Assembly (NCBI RefSeq): GCF_001424755.1
Contig: NZ_LMRF01000002.1
Location: 175,468-239,467, forward strand
Reading direction: 5' to 3'
Length of the DNA: 64,000 bases
DNA from: Marmoricola sp. Leaf446
GTDB lineage: Bacteria > Actinomycetota > Actinomycetes > Propionibacteriales > Nocardioidaceae
Shown: piece after piece, positions 18,878-27,539 of the stretch
Layout of the letters: every line of letters begins with the position of its first letter
Position numbering within the stretch: position 1 is the stretch's first letter
Notes under the pieces: generated by a model
The model's database searches: none
Seen by the model: the letters and a program-made list of their open reading frames with translations, nothing else
Told to the model about the DNA's origin: nothing
Translations under genes and position numbers: made by a program

Positions 18878-20304
18878 GCCTCCTCGACCGCCACCTCGCC
18901 TTCCTCCAGGCGCTGCGCGACGCCGGGCTCCCGGTCGCGCTGTCCGAGGGGCTGGACGCCGTGCGCGCCATCGAGGCGCTCGGGCTGCACGAGCGCGAGA
19001 CGCTGCGGGCGGCGTACTCCGCCACGCTCCTGACCCGCCAGTCCCACCGCCCCTCCTTCGACCAGGTCTTCGACCTCTACTGGCCGGCGGTCGTGGGGGA
19101 CGGGTACTCCGAGACGAAAAGCACCACCGAGGGGGGTCCTGATGGTGCTTTTCGTCTCGGACTACCCGAGGACCCCGCCCACCCGGAGCACCCCACCCCC
19201 CTCGACGACGGGCCGCAGGCGCTGGCCGACTTCCGGGAGGCGCTGGCGACCGCGATGGCGCTGGGCGACCCCGACGCGCTGGCGGTGCTGGCGAGGGAGG
19301 GGGTGCAGCGGTTCGGCCGGATCCGGGGCCGCGGTCCGGGGGAGCAGCGCTGGTCGGCGTACAACGTCAGCAACCGGGTCTCGCCCGGCGAGCTGGTGGC
19401 GAAGGCCCTCGCCGGCATCGGCATGAGCGACCCGGACGAGGACCCGTCGCTGCGCCGGCTCGTGGAGGCGCAGGCGCGGGCGTTCGAGGACCTCGTCGAG
19501 GCAGAGGTACGCCGCCGCGCGGCCGAGGTCCGCGGCCCGCAGCACGTCGCCCGCCACACCGTGCGCCAGGCCGTGGAGCAGATCGACTTCGGCTCGGCCC
19601 GTCGCGCCGACCTCGAGCTGATGCGCCGCGAGGTCCAGCCGCTGGCCCGGCGGCTCGCGACGCGGCTCAACCGCGAGCAGCACCAGCGCCACCGCGGGCC
19701 GCTCGACTTCCGCCGCACCGTGCGGGCCTCGATGAGCAGCGGCGGCGTGCCCCTGGAGACCCACCACCGCCCACGCCGACCGGGTCGGCCCGACCTCGTC
19801 GTGCTGTGCGACGTCAGCGGCTCGGTGGCCGGGTTCGCCGGCTTCACGCTGATGCTGGTCTTCGCGCTGCGCGAGCAGTTCAACCGGGTGCGGGCCTTCA
19901 CCTTCGTCGACGAGGTCCACGAGGTGACCGACCGCTTCGTCCCCGGCGCCGACCCCGCGACCGTGCTGGCCGACCTCGCGGCGAGCGCGCGGCACGCGAG
20001 CCTGTGGGGCCGCACCAGCTACGGCCGGGCCTTCACCCGCTTCGCCGAGCAGCACCCCGACGCGCTCACCCCCCGCACCAACCTGCTCGTCCTCGGCGAC
20101 GCCCGCTCCAACCACGGCGACCTCGCGCTGCCCGTCTTCCGCGACCTGGTCCACGCCGCCCGGCACACCTGGTGGCTCAACCCCGAGCACGTCCGCAACT
20201 GGGACACCGGCGACTCGGCCGCGAGCGAGTACGGCCGGATCGCGGCCATGGTCGAGTGCCGCAACCTCACCCAGCTCGCGGAGTTCGTGCACGACCTGGC
20301 CTGA
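18874..20304 (+). CDS. VWA-domain protein (CoxE-like), partner of the MoxR ATPase
   Basis: 476-residue CoxE-like protein. N-terminal helical region (LLDRHLAFLQALRDAGLPV), a variable linker, a central basic region (LRHRGPLDFRRTVRASMSSGG-like) and a C-terminal von Willebrand A domain whose metal site reads CDVSGSV (residues about 312-318). In MoxR/VWA pairs the VWA protein links the ATPase to its client. The linker, residues about 76-98, is encoded by a 26-bp-arm palindrome (19101-19168) whose relative occurs in the FecCD permease at 61020. The frame stays open through it, so the gene looks functional. Confidence 0.88.
19101..19168. repeat. Palindromic element inside the VWA coding sequence
   Basis: Inverted repeat with 26-base arms (one mismatch) and a 16-base loop. 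Core arms: TCCGAGACGAAAAGCACCA at 19108-19126 and TGGTGCTTTTCGTCTCGGA at 19143-19161; flanks CGGGTA and TACCCG extend the stem. It is translated as part of the linker. A diverged copy lies at 61020-61072. Confidence 0.9.
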
Positions 20305-20351
20305 GGCGTCCGCACCTCGGCCCGACGACCGCGCGCAGGACCCTGCCCGAG

Positions 20352-20357
20352 TAGAGT
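20352..20357 (+). promoter_or_regulatory. -10 element of the helD-like gene
   Basis: TAGAGT about 43 bases before the TTG start, leaving a short 5' leader with a TGGAGG ribosome site at 20387-20392. An imperfect CTGCCC...GGGCAG repeat surrounds it. No rifamycin-associated element is recognised here. Confidence 0.4.
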
Positions 20358-20399
20358 TGTCGCTTCCCCGGGCAGGATCAGGTCGATGGAGGCACCGCG

Positions 20400-22532
20400 T
20401 TGAGCAGTGACGTGGCCGCGCGCGAAGTCGCGCACGAGCAGGCGTACGTCGACACCGTCTACGCGCAGCTCGAGAAGGCGGCGGCCTCGGCCCAGGAGCT
20501 GGCCAAGGAGGGCCTCGAGCGGGGGCGCATCGGCAACGAGGGCGGCCTCGTCGAGCGGGACGCCATGGTCTACCAGGCGGCCCGCCGGATGGCCACGCTC
20601 GACGCCGCCCACGAGGGTCTCGTCTTCGGCCGGCTCGACCTGCGCCCCGAGCGCGACGTCCCCCCGCGCTACATCGGCCGGATCGGGCTGCGCGACGACG
20701 ACTACGACACCCTGCTCATCGACTGGCGGGCGCCGGCGGCCGCGGTGTTCTACCAGGCCACCCAGCACGACCCCCAGGGCGTCGTACGTCGGCGCATCCT
20801 CCGCTCGCGCGGGGTGACCGTGCTCGGCGTCGAGGACGACCTGCTCGACGCCGAGGCCGAGACCGACCTCGAGATCGTCGGCGAGGGCGCGCTGCTGGCG
20901 CAGCTGTCCCGGGCCCGCGACCGGTCGATGCACTCCATCGTCGCCACCATCCAGGCCGAGCAGGACAAGGCGATCCGGGCCCCCCAGAAGGGCGTCGTGT
21001 CGATCTCCGGCGGCCCGGGCACCGGCAAGACGGTCGTGGCGCTGCACCGCGCGGCCTACCTCCTCTACGCCGACCGGCGCCGCTACGAGCGCGGCGGCGT
21101 GCTCGTCGTGGGCCCGTCCGGGGTGTTCATGCGCTACATCGAGCGGGTGCTGCCCTCGCTCGGAGAGACCGCCGTGGCGCTGCGCTCGCTCGGCGAGGTC
21201 GTCGACGGCGTCAAGGCCTCGCGGCGCGACGACCCGGCCGTCGCCGAGGTCAAGGGGTCCGCGTCGATGGCCGAGGTGCTCCGTCGTACGGCGCGCCAGG
21301 CGGTGCCGGACGGACCCGGCGAGTACCGCGTGTTCTACCGCGACGACAACCTCGTCCTCGGCCGTCGCGAGCTCGGCGCGATCCGCCGCCAGCTGCTCTC
21401 GATGGGGCTGCGCAACCGCTCCACGACCAAGGTCGCCTCCACGCTGATCGACGCGCTCTGGCGGCAGGTGCGCTCCGAGCGCGGCCGCGAGCGGACCAAG
21501 GAGGACTTCTCCGAGGAGATCCGCACCCGCGACGACTTCCTCGAGTTCGCCGCCGCCTGGTGGCCGGTGCTCGACGCCCCGACCGTGCTCGGCTGGCTGC
21601 GCGACCCCGACCTGCTCGCCCGCGTCAGCGAGGGCGTGCTCGACGACGAGGCCGTCCGCGTGCTGGCCAAGTCGTGGGGCGAGACGCTCAGCGTCGAGGA
21701 CGTCGCGCTGCTCGACGAGCTGCGCTACATGCTCGGCGACCCGCCGCTGGTCAACACCGGCTCGGTCGACGACGAGTGGCTCAGCGCCGAGGACTCCTCG
21801 CTCGTCGAGGTGACCACCGCCTCCGACCGGGAGTACGCCGGCCCCCGCGGCTGGACCCCGCCCACCCACCGCGTCGAGGACGACGGCTTCGCCCACGTGC
21901 TCGTCGACGAGGCGCAGGACCTCACCCCGATGCAGTGGCGGATGCTCGGTCGCCGCGGCCGCACCGCCACCTGGACCATCGTCGGCGACGCCGCCCAGTC
22001 GTCGTGGCCGGTGCCCGCCGAGGCCCGCCGCGCCCGCGCCGAGGCGCTCGGCGACAAGCAGGTCCACGAGTTCCACCTCTCGACCAACTACCGCAACTCC
22101 TCGGAGATCTACGACTTCGCCGCGGCGTACGCCGAGCGGGTCGGCCTCGACGCCGACCTGCCCGACGCCGTCCGCTCGACCGGCGTCGCGCCCGCCGAGC
22201 TGGTGGTCGACGACCTCGAGGCCGCCGTCCACCAGCACCTCACCGAGCTGGCCGGCTCGCTCGAGGGCACCGTCGGCATCGTCGTGCCCGTCGCCCGCCT
22301 CGGCGAGGTGACCCGCTGGGTGTCCTCGTGGGAGGAGTTCGCCGCCGAGACCGGCACCCCGGAGTCGCGGATCGTGGTGCTCCCGGGGCTGGACACCAAG
22401 GGCCTGGAGTTCGACGGCATCGTCGTCGTGCAGCCCCAGGAGATCGAGGACGAGGCCCCCACCGGCCGCGCCACCCTCTACGTCGTCTACACCCGCGCCA
22501 CCCAGCGCATGGTCACCCTCACCACCCCCTGA
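20400..22532 (+). CDS. HelD-like superfamily 1 helicase / RNA polymerase-recycling factor
   Basis: 710-residue UvrD/Rep-type ATPase. It opens with an acidic coiled coil (about residues 1-75; HEQAYVDTVYAQLEKAAASA), then Walker A SISGGPGTGKTVVALHRAAYLLY (about 201-223), Walker B VLVDEAQDLTPMQWRML, and a C-terminal 2A domain ending YVVYTRATQRMVTL. The N-terminal coiled coil and the inserted domain between the motifs match HelD, which removes RNA polymerase from DNA and in actinobacteria can protect it from rifamycins (HelR). Start is TTG with a GGAGG site. Whether it is a HelR-type resistance protein cannot be told here. Confidence 0.85.
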   Translation: MSSDVAAREVAHEQAYVDTVYAQLEKAAASAQELAKEGLERGRIGNEGGLVERDAMVYQAARRMATLDAAHEGLVFGRLDLRPERDVPPRYIGRIGLRDDDYDTLLIDWRAPAAAVFYQATQHDPQGVVRRRILRSRGVTVLGVEDDLLDAEAETDLEIVGEGALLAQLSRARDRSMHSIVATIQAEQDKAIRAPQKGVVSISGGPGTGKTVVALHRAAYLLYADRRRYERGGVLVVGPSGVFMRYIERVLPSLGETAVALRSLGEVVDGVKASRRDDPAVAEVKGSASMAEVLRRTARQAVPDGPGEYRVFYRDDNLVLGRRELGAIRRQLLSMGLRNRSTTKVASTLIDALWRQVRSERGRERTKEDFSEEIRTRDDFLEFAAAWWPVLDAPTVLGWLRDPDLLARVSEGVLDDEAVRVLAKSWGETLSVEDVALLDELRYMLGDPPLVNTGSVDDEWLSAEDSSLVEVTTASDREYAGPRGWTPPTHRVEDDGFAHVLVDEAQDLTPMQWRMLGRRGRTATWTIVGDAAQSSWPVPAEARRARAEALGDKQVHEFHLSTNYRNSSEIYDFAAAYAERVGLDADLPDAVRSTGVAPAELVVDDLEAAVHQHLTELAGSLEGTVGIVVPVARLGEVTRWVSSWEEFAAETGTPESRIVVLPGLDTKGLEFDGIVVVQPQEIEDEAPTGRATLYVVYTRATQRMVTLTTP

Positions 22533-22574
22533 CCCGGCCCTGGACTCAGCACGGGTGCCCGGTCGGCGTACGGG

Positions 22575-22580
22575 TAGCGT
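22575..22580 (+). promoter_or_regulatory. -10 element of a probable leaderless promoter for the phzE-like gene
   Basis: TAGCGT lies 7 bases before the ATG at 22588 and there is no Shine-Dalgarno sequence, indicating a leaderless transcript. Confidence 0.45.
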
Positions 22581-22587
22581 TCGGGCC

Positions 22588-24480
22588 ATGCCTGCCCCGC
22601 TCGACGCCCGGTCCGCTCTCGAGGAGCTGATGGGGCACGAGGCGTGGGCCGTCGTGCGGCTGCGCGACTCGCCGACGGTCACCCTCGTCGGCGGTCCGGT
22701 GAGCCACCTCGAGACGTTGCGCGACATCCCGCTCGAGGAGGGGGTCCCCGAGGCCGGGCGCCGCTTCGACCGCCTGGTGGCGGTGCCGTTCCGGCAGGTC
22801 GCCGAGCGCGGGTTCGTGGCGCACGACGACGGGGCTCCGCTGGCCGTGGTCGACATCGCGACCGAGCGCGAGGTCCCGCTGGAGGAGCTGCTGGCGGAGC
22901 TGCCCGAGGTCGACCTGGCGTACGACGACACCGGCGGCTTCGAGACCAGCGACGCCGACTACGCCGCGGTCGTCGAGCAGATCATCCGCGACGAGATCGG
23001 CCGGGGCGAGGGGGCCAACCTCGTGGTCGGCCGCCACTACCGCGCCAAGCTGAAGGACTGGGACTCCCGCCAGGCGCTCGGCGTGCTGGCGCGGCTGCTC
23101 ACCCGCGAGCGCGGCGCCTACTGGACCTACTGCTTCTGGACCGGCGAGCGGTTCCTGATCGGCGCCTCGCCCGAGCGGCACGTCAGCGTGCACGGCGGCG
23201 ACGTGCGGATGAACCCCATCTCGGGCACCTTCCGGCTGCGCGGCCACGAGCGGGCGGAGCTGAAGCCGCGGCTGCTGGACTTCCTCGCCGACGAGAAGGA
23301 GGTGTTCGAGCTCTTCATGGTCGTCGACGAGGAGCTGAAGATGATGTGCGACATCTGCCACGAGGGTGGCCAGGTGCTCGGACCGTTCCTCAAGCCCATG
23401 ACGCACCTCGTGCACACCGAGTACCTCCTGGCCGGCCGCACGCGCTCCGACGTGCGCGACGTGCTGCGCGACACGATGTTCGCCGCCACCGTCACCGGTG
23501 CCCCCGTGGAGAACGCCTGCCGGCTGATCCACCGCTACGAGTCCGAGGGGCGCGGCTACTACGCCGGCGCGCTCGCGCTGCTCGGCCGCGACGAGCAGGG
23601 CGCCCCCACCGCCGACAGCCCGATCGTGATCCGCACCGCCGACGTCAGCGCCGACGGGCACCTCAAGGTCACCGCCGGGGCGACGCTGGTGCGCGACTCC
23701 GAGCCCGACTACGAGGTCGCCGAGACCCACGCCAAGGCCGGCGGCATCCTGTCGGCCTTCGGGCTTGCCCCCGGCGCGACCGCGGCGCCCACCGACGTCG
23801 CCGACCTGATCGCCGACGAGGACGTCCTGATCGCGCTCGGCTCGCGCAACCAGCGGCTCGCGAAGTTCTGGCTCACCGACCAGTCCGGCGCCGACGCCGC
23901 CCCCTCGCTGCAGGGGCGGAAGATCGTCATCCTCCACGGCGAGGACGACTTCGTGAACATGCTCGCCCACGTGTTCTCCGTGATCGGGATGGACTCGACC
24001 GTCGTGCGCCACGAGGAGTACGCCGCCGGCGCGTTCGACGGTGCCGACCTCGTGGTCGTCGGTCCCGGACCGGGCGACCCGCGCCAGCACGACCACCCCA
24101 AGATCGCGGCGTACCGGACCGCGGTCGGCGACCTGCTGGAGGCCGAGCAGCCCTTCCTCGCGGTCTGCCTCGGCCACCAGGTGCTGTGCGACGTGCTCGG
24201 GCTCGACCTGGCCTTCAAGGACATCGTCTTCCAGGGCACGCAGTCGCGCGTCGAGCTCGACGGCCGCACCGAGCCGGTCGGGTTCTACAACACCTTCGTG
24301 GCCCGGGCGGGCGACACGCTGCCGACCGGCGTACGCGTGCAGGCCGACGCCGCGACCGGCGACGTGCACCAGGTCGAGGGCCCGCACTTCCGCGGCGTCC
24401 AGTTCCACGCCGAGTCGATCCTCACCGAGAACGGCTTCGCCCTGCTCCGCCGGCTGCTGCTCGACCTGCTCGACGGCTGA
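22588..24480 (+). CDS. Fused anthranilate/ADIC synthase (PhzE- or TrpEG-like)
   Basis: 630-residue cytoplasmic fusion of a chorismate-binding synthase domain (residues about 1-430) and a class I glutamine amidotransferase (about 445-625). Synthase motifs: GEGANLVVGRHY, FLIGASPERHVS, NPISGTFR, VVDEELKMM. Amidotransferase: nucleophile C527 in FLAVCLGHQ and the HAES histidine near the C-terminus. The single-chain order and length match PhzE, which makes aminodeoxyisochorismate, and TrpEG-type anthranilate synthases. No other phenazine or tryptophan gene is present, so the product, anthranilate or ADIC, stays open. Confidence 0.85.
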   Translation: MPAPLDARSALEELMGHEAWAVVRLRDSPTVTLVGGPVSHLETLRDIPLEEGVPEAGRRFDRLVAVPFRQVAERGFVAHDDGAPLAVVDIATEREVPLEELLAELPEVDLAYDDTGGFETSDADYAAVVEQIIRDEIGRGEGANLVVGRHYRAKLKDWDSRQALGVLARLLTRERGAYWTYCFWTGERFLIGASPERHVSVHGGDVRMNPISGTFRLRGHERAELKPRLLDFLADEKEVFELFMVVDEELKMMCDICHEGGQVLGPFLKPMTHLVHTEYLLAGRTRSDVRDVLRDTMFAATVTGAPVENACRLIHRYESEGRGYYAGALALLGRDEQGAPTADSPIVIRTADVSADGHLKVTAGATLVRDSEPDYEVAETHAKAGGILSAFGLAPGATAAPTDVADLIADEDVLIALGSRNQRLAKFWLTDQSGADAAPSLQGRKIVILHGEDDFVNMLAHVFSVIGMDSTVVRHEEYAAGAFDGADLVVVGPGPGDPRQHDHPKIAAYRTAVGDLLEAEQPFLAVCLGHQVLCDVLGLDLAFKDIVFQGTQSRVELDGRTEPVGFYNTFVARAGDTLPTGVRVQADAATGDVHQVEGPHFRGVQFHAESILTENGFALLRRLLLDLLDG

Positions 24481-24510
24481 GGGGCGGGTCCCTGGGCCCG
24501 GTCCGACGTT

Positions 24511-24608
24511 CGTAGACGCGCGGACACAAGTCCTGGTCGGTGTCCGGTTGCTCCCGCTCTGCCCGCGTGTCGCGACCGGCTGCCCGAACTTGTGTCCGCG
24601 CGTCTACG
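24511..24608. repeat. Long inverted repeat (21-bp perfect arms) between convergent genes
   Basis: Arms at 24511-24531 (begins CGTAGACGCG) and 24588-24608 are perfect reverse complements, separated by 56 bases that themselves contain CCGGT/ACCGG pairs. It lies between the PhzE-like gene and the convergent PepD-like gene. It may fold as a terminator, but the arms are far apart for one; a relic of a mobile palindromic element is an alternative. Confidence 0.8.
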
Positions 24609-24630
24609 TGATCGCGCCGACGTGCGCCGA

Positions 24631-24700
24631 CGGCCCCGCCAGGGGGGAGGAACGCCCGAGCTCTCGGGTTCTCGGGCGCTCCACCGCCGTGGCGGGGCCG
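24631..24700. terminator. Nested hairpin between convergent phzE-like and pepD-like genes
   Basis: Outer stem CGGCCCCGCC (24631-24640) with GGCGGGGCCG (24691-24700); inner stem CGCCCGAG (24653-24660) with CTCGGGCG (24671-24678). It sits 11 bases beyond the stop of the minus-strand gene and can serve both directions. No U-tract is present, as is usual in high-GC genomes. Confidence 0.6.
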
Positions 24701-24711
24701 TGCGGGGTGGG

Positions 24712-26076
24712 TCAGGAGGCCGGGGTGCCGGCGTCCGAGCCCAGGTCGGCCTGGGTGGTGGCCGTCCTGCCGTCGCGGACGTAGGTGATGGTGACGTCGT
24801 CGCCGGGGCGGTGGCCGCGGATGGTGGCCACGAGCGACTCGGACCCGTCGATGACCTCGTCGTCGACCTTGGTGATGACGTCGCCGTTGCGGAGGCCGGC
24901 GGAGTCGGCCGCGCCGCCGTTCTCGACCTCGCTGACCAGGGCGCCCTGGCTGGGCTGACCGGTCTGGCCGCCCTGGCCGTCCTGACCGGTGTCGCCGACC
25001 GAGACGCCCAGCCGGGCGTGGGTCGGGGTCTCGCCGTCGATGATCTGGTTGACGATCGGGAGCACCTCGTCCATCGGGATCGCGAAGCCGAGCCCGATCG
25101 AGCCGCCCTGCCCGCCGCTGAGGCTGCTGCTGCTCGAGGTGCGGATCGAGGAGTTGATGCCGACCACGCGACCGGAGAGGTCGACCAGCGGCCCGCCGGA
25201 GTTGCCGGGGTTGATGGCCGCGTCGGTCTGGATCGCGGGGTACGTCGTGGACTGGCTCTGCTGGGAGGTCTCGTCGGTGCCGACCGAGACCGGTCGGTTG
25301 AGCGCGGAGACGATGCCCGAGGTGACCGTGGCGTTGAGGCCGAACGGCGAGCCGATCGCGACCACGGACTGGCCGACCCTGAGGTCGCCGGACTTGCCGA
25401 TCGCCGCGGGGGTGAGGTCGGTGGCGCCCCGGGCCTTGATCACCGCGATGTCGACCAGGGGGTCGGTGCCCACGACGGTGGCCTGGAGCGTGGTGCCGTC
25501 GTTGAGGCTCACGGAGATGTCGCCACCCTCGCCGGCACCGGCGACCACGTGGTTGTTGGTGAGGATCTCGCCGTCCTTGCTCAGCACGATGCCCGAGCCC
25601 GAGCCCGCTCCCTGGGAGCTGCTCACGTTGACCTTGACGACCGAGGGGAGCACGGCCGAGGACACCTTCTCGACGGTGCCATCCTCGACGACGGCGGTCT
25701 TGGTCGCCTCGACCCCGCCGCTGCTGGTCGACCCGGCCACGCCGTCGTCGGTGACCGCGTCGTACAGCGCCGCCCCGCCGACACCGGCGCCGCCGCCGAC
25801 GAGGAGGGCGCCCACGAGGAGGGCCGCGGCGTACTTGCGGCCACGTGCCCGCGGGGGCACGGTCGCCAGCGCCGGGGAGGTGTAGGGGTCCTGCGGGGGC
25901 GGCGGGTAGGAGCCCTGCCAGATCGGGGGCTCGGAGTAGCCGCGCTGGCCCTGGGGGGCGCCGGTGGGCTGGTAGGGCGGCAGCGGGCGGGTGTGCTCGT
26001 CGTCGGCCCGGGGAGTGCGGGGACCCTCGGGCCCGGAGGGCTGGTAGGGGTCCTGGGGCGGGTTCTGCTCGGTCAT
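24712..26076 (-). CDS. pepD: HtrA/PepD-family serine protease with PDZ domain
   Basis: 454-residue membrane-anchored envelope protease. Order: a Pro/Gln-rich cytoplasmic N-terminus (1-78), one membrane segment (about 80-105), a trypsin-like protease domain with triad H176 (TNNHVV), D209 (DIAVIK) and S293 (GNSGGPL), and a C-terminal PDZ domain (about 355-445). HtrA proteases degrade or refold damaged envelope proteins. The gene follows an MprB-like kinase by 44 bases, the same order as mprA-mprB-pepD in Mycobacterium, where MprA controls pepD. A CAGACT -10-like box 6 bases before the ATG suggests it may also have its own promoter. Confidence 0.9.
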   Translation of the reverse strand: MTEQNPPQDPYQPSGPEGPRTPRADDEHTRPLPPYQPTGAPQGQRGYSEPPIWQGSYPPPPQDPYTSPALATVPPRARGRKYAAALLVGALLVGGGAGVGGAALYDAVTDDGVAGSTSSGGVEATKTAVVEDGTVEKVSSAVLPSVVKVNVSSSQGAGSGSGIVLSKDGEILTNNHVVAGAGEGGDISVSLNDGTTLQATVVGTDPLVDIAVIKARGATDLTPAAIGKSGDLRVGQSVVAIGSPFGLNATVTSGIVSALNRPVSVGTDETSQQSQSTTYPAIQTDAAINPGNSGGPLVDLSGRVVGINSSIRTSSSSSLSGGQGGSIGLGFAIPMDEVLPIVNQIIDGETPTHARLGVSVGDTGQDGQGGQTGQPSQGALVSEVENGGAADSAGLRNGDVITKVDDEVIDGSESLVATIRGHRPGDDVTITYVRDGRTATTQADLGSDAGTPAS

Positions 26077-26120
26077 GGCTCCAGTCTGGGAGGCCACCCT
26101 GAGAGGGCGCTTGGAACCCC

Positions 26121-27518
26121 CTACGACCGCGCCAAGACCTCGGGCGGGGCCATGGTGCCGGGCACGCTGAACCAGAACGCCGCGCCCCCGTCGGGCGCGG
26201 TGCCGGCCGTCACCTGCCCGCCGTGGCGGTCCGCGACCGCCTTGACGATGGACAGGCCGAGGCCCGAGCCGGGCATGGTGCGCGACTCCGCGGAGCGGTA
26301 GAAGCGCTCGAAGACGTGGGGCAGGTCGCCCGGGGAGATGCCGCGACCCTGGTCGGCGACCATCACGGTGCCCTCGTGCAGCTCGACGGTCACGGTGGCG
26401 CCCGGGGGGCTCCACTTGGCGGCGTTGTCGAGCAGGTTGGTCACGGCGCGCTCCAGGGCGGCCGCGTCGCCGGTGACCCACCAGGGCTCGGTGCGGACGT
26501 CGAAGGAGACGGTGGTGGTGCGGCGGCGCACGCGCGTGACCGCCTGGCCGACCACGGCCGCCAGCTCCACCGGCTCCACCGCGGGGGTGGCGGGGTCCTC
26601 ACGGGCGAGCTCGGTGAGGTCGCCGATGAGGGTGGTCATCTCCGCGATCTGGGCGCGTACGTCGGCCAACAGCTCGGCCCGCGACTCCGCCGACAGGTGG
26701 GTGCTGGCGTCGGCCTGGGCCAGCAGGTCGAGGTTGGTGCGCAGCGAGGTCAGCGGCGTGCGCAGCTCGTGGCCGGCGTCGGCGACGAGCTGGCGCTGCC
26801 GCGTCTGGGAGGCCGACAGCGCGGTCAGCATCGAGTTGAACGCCACCGCGAGCCGGGCCACCTCGTCGTTGCCCTCGATGGTGATCGGGTTCAGCCGCTC
26901 GGTGCGGGCGATCTGCTCGACGGCGGTGGTGAGGCGGCGTACGGGACGCAGGCCGTTGCGCGCGACCGCCCACCCCGCGAGGCCCGCGGTGACCATGCCG
27001 GCGATGCCGAACAGCAGCATCACCAGGCCCAGCCGGTCGAGCATCCGGTCGGTGGGCTGCAGGGACTGCGCCAGGATCAGCGACTCCCCGGGCTGCGCGG
27101 GCACCGCGACGACGCGGTAGCGCTCGGACTCGATGAGCACCGTGCGCGCCGACCACGGCCGCTTGCCCAGCGCCACGTCGGCCTCGGGGCTGTAGATGCG
27201 GGTGCTGGCCTGCACCGCGCCGTTGGTGGTGCGCATCTTGTTGGTCTGGGCGTCGAGGAACAGGATCTTCACGTCGGCCGCACCGAGCGCCCAGGCGGGC
27301 ACGCGCTGGCGCTGGAGCTCCTCGAGGGTGTCGGTGTGGGCGGCCTGCGCGGCTCGCGACCGCAGCGACTCGTCGAGGCTGGACAGGCTCTGCATCCGCA
27401 CCGTGGCGTACGCCGCGAACGCCACCCCGGTGACGGCCAGGCCCACCGCGATCGTGGTCAGCAGGGTGACGCGGCCGGCCAGCGAGCGGCGGTAGCGCAG
27501 CGGCACCAGGAAGCTCAT
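26121..27518 (-). CDS. mprB: Sensor histidine kinase, MprB-like
   Basis: 465-residue membrane sensor kinase. Two membrane segments (about 16-40 and 163-186) flank an extracytoplasmic sensor; then HAMP (about 187-240), the dimerisation/phosphoacceptor helix with H250 (DAGHELRTPLTSLR) and an ATPase domain with N, G1 and G2 boxes (NLLDNAAKWSPPG, VADQGRGISPGDL, GSGLGLSIVKAV). The H-box sequence is that of MprB of mycobacteria, an envelope-stress sensor. It lies 21 bases after the response regulator and 44 before the HtrA-like protease, so the three probably form one stress-response operon. Confidence 0.9.
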   Translation of the reverse strand: MSFLVPLRYRRSLAGRVTLLTTIAVGLAVTGVAFAAYATVRMQSLSSLDESLRSRAAQAAHTDTLEELQRQRVPAWALGAADVKILFLDAQTNKMRTTNGAVQASTRIYSPEADVALGKRPWSARTVLIESERYRVVAVPAQPGESLILAQSLQPTDRMLDRLGLVMLLFGIAGMVTAGLAGWAVARNGLRPVRRLTTAVEQIARTERLNPITIEGNDEVARLAVAFNSMLTALSASQTRQRQLVADAGHELRTPLTSLRTNLDLLAQADASTHLSAESRAELLADVRAQIAEMTTLIGDLTELAREDPATPAVEPVELAAVVGQAVTRVRRRTTTVSFDVRTEPWWVTGDAAALERAVTNLLDNAAKWSPPGATVTVELHEGTVMVADQGRGISPGDLPHVFERFYRSAESRTMPGSGLGLSIVKAVADRHGGQVTAGTAPDGGAAFWFSVPGTMAPPEVLARS

Positions 27519-27539
27519 CGGGACATCACGACGTCTCCA

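Noticed and set aside
20305..20399. Rifamycin-associated element before the HelD-like gene
   Set aside because: I do not see the expected inverted repeat, only a weak CTGCCC/GGGCAG pair around the -10 box.
22588..24480. Phenazine biosynthesis cluster
   Set aside because: Only the PhzE-like fusion is present; no phzA/B, D, F or G around it.
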